Source: STC-113 sp964553745 (lineage in GTDB: Bacteria > Patescibacteriota > Gracilibacteria > BD1-5 > UBA2023). From it: DNA of 64,000 nt. Shown in pieces: positions 56,239 through 64,000 of this stretch. The DNA is taken from the NCBI GenBank assembly GCA_964553745.1, contig CAZKLD010000007.1, forward strand, positions 20,255-84,254. Reading direction: 5' to 3'. Made by a program: the position numbers and the translations under genes. The notes beneath the pieces are model-generated. The model saw only the letters and a program-made list of their open reading frames with translations. It ran no database searches and was not told the origin of the DNA. The stretch's first letter is position 1. The number at the start of each line of letters is the position of its first letter.

Positions 56239-56640
56239 TTACTGCCACCAATGTCCTTTGTACGTAGCGGTCGCAGGACGCTTGTCGGTCTCGTTCAAGA
56301 GCTTGATCTCGCCTTTGATAGGCTTATCGGATACGACGACGAACGTGCACCCTTTGACTCCGAGATATGTCTCTATCACAGCCTCGCCATTGACTGTCTT
56401 GAAATTACCGTATAACAGGTAACCCCCGAACTGGCTGAACCCGATTGACAACTCGGCATCTTCTTCCTGATGAAGCGAAATCAGCAGCTTACGATGTTGG
56501 TTGAGACAGCCTCCGTAAATCCATCTCAAGCAAAGCTCGGGATGTTTTATGATGCGGCGCTTCCTCCAGATCGGCCTCAAGATGAAGTGGAAAAGCGGAA
56601 TGAGGGAAACGAGGCAAATTGCTATCAGGACTTTGGACAT
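56239..56640 (-). CDS. Foreign-looking small membrane protein
   Basis: A 133-residue protein with an N-terminal membrane helix (about 4-20) and a cytosolic or outside domain (WIYGGCLNQHRKLLIS, FGGYLLYGNFKTVNG). It stands apart from all neighbours. All 11 glycines are GGN and none is TGA, so it reads fully in the standard code. Arginines are often CGN rather than AGA, GC content is clearly higher, and a perfect AGGAGG lies before the ATG while neighbours lack one. It also has its own promoter. Function unknown. Best explained as recent horizontal transfer from a standard-code bacterium; assembly contamination is the alternative. Confidence 0.8.
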   Translation of the reverse strand: MSKVLIAICLVSLIPLFHFILRPIWRKRRIIKHPELCLRWIYGGCLNQHRKLLISLHQEEDAELSIGFSQFGGYLLYGNFKTVNGEAVIETYLGVKGCTFVVVSDKPIKGEIKLLNETDKRPATATYKGHWWQ

Positions 56641-56645
56641 GGAAT

Positions 56646-56651
56646 CCTCCT
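56646..56651 (-). promoter_or_regulatory. Shine-Dalgarno site of the foreign-looking gene
   Basis: AGGAGG on minus, five bases before the ATG at 56640-56638. Strong SD sites are otherwise rare in this window. Confidence 0.85.
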
Positions 56652-56679
56652 TTGCAAACCTTTATTAGTTTGTTGATCT

Positions 56680-56707
56680 AATATAAATTCTATTGGCATT
56701 TTGTCAA
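56680..56707 (-). promoter_or_regulatory. Promoter of the foreign-looking gene
   Basis: On minus TTGACA (56707-56702), 16 bases, TATATT (56685-56680), 40 bases before the start codon. Confidence 0.65.
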
Positions 56708-56728
56708 TAGCATTGTTGATTATTGCAA

Positions 56729-57427
56729 TTAACTCTTTATCAGGATTATCGGACAAGCGAATTTTGCTCAGATCTGCTCGATGCAGACTCCCCTATCGGT
56801 GAACACGAAAGCATCATCAGCATTTGCAGTCCTGAGGAATGCGGTTTCGCTTTTTCAAGTGAAAATCCTTTTTAATGGATTCGGATTCCTTAATCAGATC
56901 TTGGGAAGATTGAGAAGGCTAATTGCCACTTTTCATTGTTCGAAAAGCTCTTTTCATGGAAATGCATCGATTATGATGGCCAATTCCTCAGTAGTCGGGA
57001 TCCTATGGTTTTGGGAATATGCTTCAACTCATCTAGCATCGAAAACACTGAATCATCTGTAGCCGAATCTTCAGATATCTGGATATTCTTCTGCAGTTTC
57101 TATGTGCATCTTGATTTCATATCATCATACTTTTAGATATCATCACTTAATGACTTTTATCTCACGAAGTTTTTTCATTTCAAGCGAATAGCTGGAGAAC
57201 CTCTCTTCTAGCGCAGATAATTTTCTGACAGCAGGATGATTATCTTCTTCATCATGTCGTGATTCCTTTGATCATGAGATATTCGTGACTGATGGATTGT
57301 GCCGGATATCCAGGATTGAATTTACAAACGGCCCTACGCATATCTCACCAGCCTTGCCAGTTTCAGATAGGTTAATTACTGATGCTTCTGCACCTATTTC
57401 ATTTGATGCTGCTAATTTGTTAGGCAT
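56729..57427 (-). CDS. Hypothetical protein, 232 residues
   Basis: Continuous frame on minus from 57427 to TAA. The first 80 residues look flexible and hydrophilic. The rest has phrases such as GGYLKVGGYEIKMHIE, YRGFSVFDARGVEAYSQNHRIPTTEELAIIIDAFPGKELFEQG and VFTDRGVCIEQIGAKF. These hint at an alpha/beta domain, but I recognise no family. Glycines use TGA mainly in the second half. Confidence 0.65.
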
Positions 57428-57582
57428 ATTCGATTCTTTAACTTGTAATAAATAAGTTGATTATGATACGCGAATTCTCCAAAAATCAAGTTTTGGTAAA
57501 ATTTTCTGATAATGAGTGAAAAGCTCTGCAAAACTTGATAAAATTCAAAAATCATTTATATTATGGCAAATAAAAAAACCCC

Positions 57583-58644
57583 ATGAAAAAATACCTCATC
57601 TTAACAGCATCATACTGAACCTGACACAATGCAGCAGCATGATCGATAAAAAAGCACCTGATTCAGAAATGAGACGAAGTCGAAATCTTGGATATGACAG
57701 AGCTTCTGTTGAAGTGATGAGATAACTCTAAGAAATTCTATTCGCTTTCAGAAAAAATCCCATTCATTTGGGACGCGACTTTCACGCTCCTAGACCAGCA
57801 ATTCACAAATGAGATCCTCAATATGATATTCAAAAGCATATATCAGAAGAAATTCAATAAATTCGTGGATAATTATCTCCCAGACTATATAATATGCACT
57901 TTCCCGAATTGGCCGATTTTCATAAATAACTATCTTCTTACCAGAAAAAAATATTTCAAGACTGCTGAAATAATAACTGATGCGATTGAAATTTGAATGC
58001 CCTGGTATTTCAGTTCAGATATAATAGATAATTTCTTTGTACTGGATAAGAATACCAAGAGCATATTCAAAAAGAAATTCAAGCATAAGAAGAATAATGT
58101 GAATGTATCATTCTTCCCTATCGAGGAAAAATATTTCATTGACAAGGAGACGATACAGAATAAGCATATAATGATATTGCTCACAGGCCTTAAGCTCGAC
58201 TTTATCACATCCCTGCTCCAGAAACTAAAAGAAGAGACATTCTACGATAAGATCAAAATTATAAAATGAAGGAATGACAATGTTTATAATAAGGTCAAAA
58301 CGAAGATAAAAGATTCCCGATTCGAATTTGTAGATTATCTGAATATCAAAGATGAGCTTAAAAAGATCGATATTCTGATAGCAAAACCAGGATGAGCCAT
58401 AATGTGCGAATGTATCGCTCAAGATGTGCCTATGATAATTCCGAGTTTCATCCCAGGCCAAGAAGAATGAAATATCAAGCTTCTCGAGAAGGAGTCGCTA
58501 TGATTCTATGAGCCAAGCCACGAAAAGATAATATTCGCGCTGAAATTCCTCGACTTCAAGAGATTCTTGCCGAACTTCGCAAGAGTCAAAAAGAAGAACT
58601 CGATAGCATATATAATCGATAAGATGACCAGAACAGATAAATAA
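57583..58644 (+). CDS. MGDG synthase/UgtP-like glycosyltransferase
   Basis: A 353-residue GT28-family protein. YLILTASYGTGHNAAAGSIKKHL is the N-terminal glycine-rich motif of diacylglycerol glycosyltransferases. YIICTFPNWP and the C-terminal nucleotide-sugar site KPGGAIMCECIAQDVPMIIPSFIPGQEEGN follow. It most likely transfers a sugar to diacylglycerol or a similar lipid at the membrane face. Shorter than UgtP by some 30 residues. Two to seven bases before queA, so probably co-transcribed. Confidence 0.85.
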
Positions 58645-58651
58645 CCGCTAA

Positions 58652-59698
58652 ATGAAAACCTCAGATTTTAATTACGATCTTGATTCGTCAAAGATTGCAC
58701 AATTCCCTTTCAGTCCCAGAGATCATTCAAAACTACTGTATATCGAAAGGAAAACAGACGAAAAAAAGGATTTGAAATTTTTTCAAATCCTTGATTTATT
58801 ATGAAGCGATGACGTGCTCGTATTCAATGAGACCAAAGTTATAAAAGCCCGACTCAAGTGATACACCATTCTTAAGGACTGAAGGAAAAAAGAAGTTGAG
58901 ATATTCCTTCTGTCACAGAAAAGCCTGAATTCATGGGAATGCGCAGTATTTCCTGGAGAGAGATTGAAGCCTGGCAAAGTTGTGAAGTTCGATTTTGAAG
59001 ATACGGATTCTAAATTGGAATGAACTATTAAAGAAATAACTTATTCTTGAAGGATCATAGAATTCAATATCTTATGAGCTGATTTCTTGAGTGAGATTGA
59101 TAAGATATGAAGCATTCCCCTTCCACCATATATAGAAAGCTCCAATCAGACGCCAGAGCAATATAATACTGTTCTTGCAAAATATGAATGAAGCGCCGCA
59201 GCTCCGACCGCATGACTTCATTTTACCCAAGAACTCTTAGATAAACTCATTGCGAAATGAGTGAAGGTGGAGAAAATCCTCTTGCATATATGACTATGAA
59301 CTTTTAAGACCATAACATCAGAGAATGTTGAAGATCATGAGATCCATCATGAATATATTGAAATCAGCGAAGAAACTGCAGAGAATCTCAATCGCTATAA
59401 GAAATCAGGAAAAAATATAATCGCAGTCTGAACTACTGTCGTCAGAACACTTGAATCAATGACCTGAGAAGATCTAGAATTGCATTCATGAGGAAAAGAC
59501 ACTAATATCTTCATATATCCATGATATAAATTCAGGTTTGTGGATTCCATGATAACAAATTTCCACTTGCCGCAATCCAGCCTGCTCATGCTCGTGAGTG
59601 CCTTTTATGACAGAAAAAAAATGATCGGGCTATATGAATATGCTCAATCATCCGATTATAGGTTCTTCAGTTTCTGAGATGCCATGTTCCTGAGATAA
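58652..59698 (+). CDS. queA: S-adenosylmethionine:tRNA ribosyltransferase-isomerase
   Basis: A 348-residue QueA. DYDLDSSKIAQFP-like start, VLVFNETKVIKARLKG, SIPLPPYIE, YNTVLAKYEGSAAAPTAGLHFT, LHIGLGTFKTI, VGTTVVRTLES and IYPGYKFRFVDSMITNFHLPQSSLLMLVSAF are all family signatures. It makes epoxyqueuosine in tRNA anticodons. Most invariant glycines are TGA (for instance PTAGLHF), again supporting code 25. Other queuosine genes are not in the window. Confidence 0.96.
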
Positions 59699-59700
59699 GG

Positions 59701-60555
59701 CTATCTAATATTCTCAAAATCCTCATCGCAAAGGACTTTTCATCTGTTTAATGCAGTCTTGAACAAAGTATTCAGGCGAGTTATAATGAAAGATCTTATT
59801 CGTTTTGAATCATTCATCCTGCGTCAGCTGGTTATCACATTGATAGAATCATCCCTTACTTGCTTGATGATTCAATGTTTTACAAGATTAAGCTGCAGCA
59901 ATCTGTCTTCTCAATTATTGGCTCACTTCAGGAATCATCAGGATATTGTGGCAATATCTTTTCTATATGACAGATTCGCTCATCAATTGAAATTCTCCCT
60001 TCAGAATAATTCTAGGAATTTATAGAGGGTGATAGCTCAAATCCTATAGAGATGGTACAGTTTATGCACCCTATCAAATGATATTCATCCGGAAACTCAT
60101 ACAATCCTGGAGAGATGGTACAGTTTATGCACCCTATCAAATGATATTCATCCGGAAACTCATACAATCCTGGAATCAGAATAATGCCTGTAGTGCGCAT
60201 CAATCCAAGTAGGGGGAATCAGGGTGTCAGCATCAGTCTGAAAGATTATATCACCCTTTGCGACTTTCAAAGACATATCCCTAGCATAAGAAATTCCTTT
60301 CTCTTCTTCATCAAAAACCTTAATTCATGACAATGCAAGGATTTCCCTTGTCCTATCAGTGCTTGCATTGTTTATTGCGATTATCTCTATCGGCAATGAT
60401 GTAGATATTTTTGAAATGCTATCTATTGTCGCAGGAAGATAATCTTCTTCGTTGTGTGCACAAAAAACCAAAGTTCATACCGGATCATCACTTTGAATCT
60501 GTTTGATGCGCTTATAGGAATCATTGATAGATTTGATGGGAAATGTTCAAGCCAT
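59701..60555 (-). CDS. GT2 glycosyltransferase with internal tandem duplication
   Basis: A 284-residue family 2 glycosyltransferase. LVFCAHNEEDYLPATIDSISK, AINNASTDRTREILA and FQTDADTLIPPTWID are the A-fold and DXD motifs (ADTL segment). After this the 21-residue segment RIVGVSGGISFDRVHKLYHL plus S appears twice in a row from an exact 63-bp DNA repeat. The C-terminal part has SYRKDIATISGGFL and EDRLLQLNLV. Soluble or peripheral. The third gene of the PAP2-DedA-GT2 operon; likely acts on a polyprenyl-linked sugar. Confidence 0.88.
60048..60173 (-). repeat. Exact 63-bp tandem duplication inside the GT2 gene
   Basis: 60048-60110 and 60111-60173 are identical with no mismatch, in frame, adding 21 residues. 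Confidence 0.97.
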
Positions 60556-60613
60556 TAATGATAATTAAGAAGCATTATCATATAAATAATGAAATATTTT
60601 ATTTTGTCAAATA

Positions 60614-61222
60614 TTATGATTTTTTTGCCTTTTTCCTTATGAGTTTCCAATATATGAGAAAACATACCAAGATAACTCAAAGATATCATGCTATATGAGA
60701 GTACTCCTCAACCGTAGCTATGATGGTTTCACCAAAATAGTATCAGAATAACGCCAAGATAGCACACCACAGTCATGCTCAAAGTGCTGTAATGAGTATA
60801 AAATATCCTAAATGCATTTTGAATATTCAAGCAGGAATTGATATCAGATGTCTTACAACAGGTATCAATCTTCCGAGGAAAGTATAGAGCTTATCATTTT
60901 TGATGAACAATTGCTCCGTCCTATGGTAATCCTCTTCCTTAATTAGGATATATTTTCAGTATTTGAGAAGGAAAGGCTTTCAGATGAGCTGTCATAATAT
61001 ATAGTAATTCGCTACCGCTCAGATGACACTTCATAGGGTTCAGAAAAAAATGACTGCGAATAAATCTAGTTTTCCTTGAGTCACAAGGTATCAGGCAGGA
61101 ATCATTACGGCTTCAGAAGGAATGGGGAAAATGCTTGACTCAAGAGCCATAAGGAAAGTTATCGATGCATAATCCAATCCTCAAAAGAGATTAAGCGTGT
61201 AGTTTATGAAATCGTTTATCAT
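60614..61222 (-). CDS. DedA-family membrane protein
   Basis: A 202-residue DedA protein. ESSIFPIPSEAVMIPAGYL, VIGAVANYYILGQLIG, FLGRLIPVVRHLISIPAGIFKM and LGAGLWCAILALFGYYFG are the family motifs, with the essential Glu and Arg residues present. Members flip polyprenyl or other phosphorylated lipids across the membrane. Its ATG directly follows the TAA of the PAP2 gene with no gap. Confidence 0.92.
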
Positions 61223-61834
61223 TTATAATCAAATATAAGAGGCTAATTTTATTATTTTGTTATTCGCTTTTTCTAAAAGATCCTTGATCTTATGCAATTT
61301 TTGCAGCCTGTAGAAACAAAGGCCGAACAAGATTCCGAATAATGCTCCCATTAGGATGTCTCATGGATAATGCACTCAGGAAGCGATTCTGGAATAAAAC
61401 ATCAATACGGACAAGAACGACAATATGATCAGATAGATTGTGTTTGGCCAGAACAGTGCGAATCAGATAATTGCAGCGCCGGCAAAAATCGCATGTCAAG
61501 ATGGAAAGCTGTTGTCAGGAAGGTGGTCTATGAGCGGTCTGATAGAAGAAACAGTTTCCGGCCTAGGGCGCACTGGAAATCATTTGTTGATTATGATATA
61601 GAAAATGAAGCTATAAGCGATGGTATAGAAAACTGATAAAGAGATACGCTTATATTCTCCATTCTTTGTATATGTTCAAAAGAGCCATAGGCCGACAAGG
61701 GTCAATGCAACGAAAAAAACACCGAAATCAGAAAAGAATGTTATCAGATTGACTAGGATTGTATTTGATTGATCAACTGATTGCATTATCAGATTGAGTG
61801 CGCTGACATCGAGAGAAATTAAGTATTGTAACAT
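61223..61834 (-). CDS. PAP2-family lipid phosphatase
   Basis: A 203-residue membrane protein with the three PAP2 motifs: KGFPVRPRPE, PDNSFPSGHAI and SRIASGVHYPGDILMG. It probably dephosphorylates undecaprenyl pyrophosphate or phosphatidic acid outside the membrane. With DedA and GT2 it forms a compact lipid-carrier operon, which complements UppS (44405). Stop TAA directly abuts the DedA start. Confidence 0.92.
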
Positions 61835-61982
61835 TAAACCATTTAAAATATTAACTGTTCCAGTATATAAAATAACCTTTTAAATCAAGAAAAAATATTT
61901 AATATCATTCTCGGCAGACTATGAACATACGATGTCAATTAGCTGCTATGCAGGCATTAGTGAAATTAATCATTCAATAATA

Positions 61983-62011
61983 TTGACTAAAGGTTTAAAT
62001 TGCATTAGAAT
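61983..62011 (+). promoter_or_regulatory. Promoter of the glycine-rich pilin
   Basis: TTGACT (61983-61988), 17 bases, TAGAAT (62006-62011), 29 bases before the ATG at 62041. Confidence 0.7.
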
Positions 62012-62040
62012 ATCTAAGTTATTATTTCTTACTTCATACC

Positions 62041-63777
62041 ATGTCCACACAAAAAACCAAAAACAATAGTGCCTTCACACTCGTCGAACTTATTGTAGTC
62101 ATCGTCATATTGGCAATTCTCGCAACAATTGCATTCCTCTCTTTCTCATCCCAGTCAGGCTCTGCCCGTGATTCCACTCGCTTATCAGATATCTCATCCA
62201 TCAAGAAATCAGTAGAGATGTACAACGTAAATGCTTGAACTTATCCGACTCCCGACAATCCTTACTCATACACCTACTCCGGATGAGTTATCTGGAACCA
62301 ATGAACCATCTGAGACTCAGCCTACAAGTTTCTCCAGAAGAATCTCTCCAAGAAAGTCACTGATCCTCTCAAATGATCTGAATACGATTATTCCCTAGCT
62401 TCAAACAAGAGAGAATACCAGGTAGCCTGAAACTTTGAGAATCCGACTTCATTAGAAAGAAATTACAATCCTTTCGATTCCTCGTCTCTCAGCCCTAAGC
62501 TCTCAGCCCTAGGATGAACCGGAGCCAATGTCTACATCTCATGAAACTACAACTGAGTCATGCTCAAGGTATTCACTTGAAGCACATATTATTTCGTGCC
62601 TACTCCGACATTGTTCTGACTCAATAGCTGAACTTGAAACGTCGTCTATGACAATACATTCTGAAGCTGAAAGGACTTGCTTCCTTGAGTGAACAATGTA
62701 GCTGTATTCGATTCTTCTAAAGTGTATGCAAGCACATCATCGACCTGATTGTCGACGACCGAAGTCACTGCCCTTATGGTGACAATACAATCCGCTTATC
62801 TGACTTGAAACGTCACGACTCCTGCAGTGCAAGCCATAGTAGCTGCAAGCTGAGCAGAACTCATAAATATCTGAGAGGGGCTGGTCAAGAATAGCTTGTG
62901 AGGCGGAATTAATCTTTCTTCTTCGGAAAATTCAGATCCAATTCAGAATTTAGGTTCTGGTTGAATTATTTCATATTATTGAGGATATACAATACATACT
63001 TTTCTGACTGGTTGAACTTTTGATATGACTTGAAGCTGAACTGTTGATGTTTTGGTTGTTGCATGAGGGGGTTGAGGCGGATGAATTCAGGGTTGAGGTG
63101 GATGAGCTTGATGACTCAGATATGTTAGTTCTTTAAATGTGTCCGCACAATCTTACATGGTAACGGTTGGTGCAGGTTGAGTTTGATCAACAGCAAGATG
63201 AATTAAATGAACAAATTGAGGTAATTCTATTTTTTCAACAGTAACAGCAATTGGTTGAGGTTGAGGATGAACAGAAAATTATCCTGCAAATTCAATATGA
63301 TCTGATGGCGGTTCCTGAGGATGAGGTTCTGCATGAAACACTAATGCTAACTGAGGTGCAGGAGTTGCTGGTCAATGAAATAATTGAGGTATAGGTAAAG
63401 TTGTAGGAACCCTTTATGCAGGGGGCGGTTGAGGGGGATGAGCCGGTAGCACATGAGTATCTGCGGATAATTCAAAGTGAGGTGACTGAGGATTATGATT
63501 TAATAGTTCTATAAACTGAACAAACACTTTCTATGCATGAGGGGGATGATGAGGGTGAGATAATCGTGCAACAACTATATTCTGATGATCAGGATGAAAT
63601 TGATGAGGCTGAACTGGTTGAGCTTGAGAATTATCTTCAATTAATGGTGCCAATTGAGCGCCTAATACATGAGGGGGATGATGAGGGTGAGCTTATGTTT
63701 CTTCTCCTATCACTGATTGAAAATGATGAAATTGAGGTTCTTGAATTGTGATAATCAGATATTTGACTATAAATTAA
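62041..63777 (+). CDS. Pilin with giant glycine-rich C-terminal domain
   Basis: A 578-residue protein. The prepilin signal NSAFTLVELIVVIVILAILA has Ala before Phe+1 and Glu+5. The pilin body runs to about residue 310 (ARDSTRLSDISSIKKSVEMYN). From about 330 to 570 it is a glycine-rich domain with runs such as VVAGGGGGGG, VGAGGVG and a terminal GSGIVIIRYL, a module also seen in phage tail fibres and bacterial surface proteins. Most of these glycines are TGA, so under the standard code over a hundred stops would occur in the gene. It may form a sticky pilus tip or fibre surface. Stop TAA. Confidence 0.85.
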
Positions 63778-63867
63778 TTAAGTTTACAATTTGACAACAA
63801 TTTATATTCTGCCGCTAAAAGCCGACGGGATGACTATTTATCAATTATATTCTTAAACTAACAAATC

Positions 63868-64000
63868 ATGATCAAAACAAAAAAGCAAATTAACGCTTTC
63901 ACACTAGTCGAACTTATTGTAGTCATCGTCATATTGGCAATTCTCGCAACAATTGCATTCCTGTCTTTCTCTTCACAATCAGGTTCTGCTCGAGATTCTA
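63868..64000 (+). CDS. Pilin-like protein, cut by window end
   Basis: Only 44 codons are visible. The start IKTKKQINAFTLVELIVVI continues like the 62041 pilin through ARDS. A 56-base block is identical to that gene at DNA level, so the two are recent duplicates at least at the N-terminus. The C-terminal module lies outside the window. TTGACA occurs at 63791-63796 without a clear -10 box. Confidence 0.85.
   Translation, partial: MIKTKKQINAFTLVELIVVIVILAILATIAFLSFSSQSGSARDS

Noticed and set aside
60048..60173. CRISPR-like direct repeat
   Set aside because: Only two copies without spacers, in frame within a glycosyltransferase gene.
63533..63751. A 72-codon acidic frame on plus
   Set aside because: Out-of-frame reading of the glycine-rich pilin; GGGGGATGATGAGGG reads Gly in the correct frame and Asp/Glu in the wrong one.
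131..64000. Genetic code 4 (TGA as Trp)
   Set aside because: TGA positions match invariant glycines, not tryptophans, and Trp sites use TGG.
1..64000. tRNA and rRNA genes
   Set aside because: I looked in all gaps above about 100 bases and saw no cloverleaf or conserved rRNA sequence; a covariance scan would be needed to be certain.

Overview
This window reads as a genome fragment of a Patescibacteria (CPR) organism that translates UGA as glycine (genetic code 25), which is known from Absconditabacteria (SR1) and Gracilibacteria (BD1-5/GN02). I cannot decide between those two lineages. Under the standard code nearly every gene is broken into small pieces. With TGA read as Gly, about 57 long open frames appear, all ending in TAA or TAG. 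The in-frame TGAs fall on invariant glycines of known families: the Nudix box, the LspA and QueA motifs, the alpha-2-macroglobulin thioester, RluA and RuvX. DNA is AT-rich. Most starts have A-rich leaders rather than a Shine-Dalgarno sequence, and many genes end in strong hairpin/T-run terminators, often shared by convergent genes.

Layout. 0.1-8.4 kb is a cell-surface cluster: a WxL-like secreted protein, a DUF916-type anchor protein, two small secreted Ig-like proteins, and two large convergent proteins with three SLH domains each. 8.4-10.6 kb holds L19 and a pilin-like protein whose LamG tail is out of frame. 10.7-17.3 kb is one 2199-residue alpha-2-macroglobulin. 17.4-22.8 kb is a long operon (rbfA, FtsQ-like, lspA, membrane proteins, DUF1653, AMMECR1-like, bPH-like, HD hydrolase). 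22.9-31.8 kb holds pheT, a TrbC/VirB2-like operon, a repeat-rich non-coding stretch and an amidase-SpoIID fusion. 31.8-41.9 kb has nrdR, a degenerate short PriA, an MFS protein, RNase R, a 1049-residue HD-GYP-like protein and a 3D-domain/peptidoglycan-binding protein. 42-50.8 kb has nusA, rplI-ruvX-uppS, a response regulator, a PHP protein, two Nudix hydrolases, a FecR-like protein and a pseudopilin. 50.8-59.7 kb has an RluA-type synthase, a third Nudix, an NDK-like protein, L25, an MFS transporter, one foreign-looking small gene, an MGDG-synthase-like glycosyltransferase and queA. 59.7-61.8 kb is a PAP2-DedA-GT2 operon. 61.9-64 kb has two more pilins, one with a giant glycine-rich tail and one cut by the window end.

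How it fits together. Much of the window builds and remodels the envelope: S-layer and WxL-like surface proteins, pilins, alpha-2-macroglobulin, peptidoglycan cleavage (amidase-SpoIID, 3D domain) and polyprenyl lipid recycling (UppS, PAP2, DedA, GT2). This suits an episymbiont that depends on cell contact, but that lifestyle is inference. The rest is core translation and RNA metabolism. I saw no tRNA, rRNA or CRISPR array.
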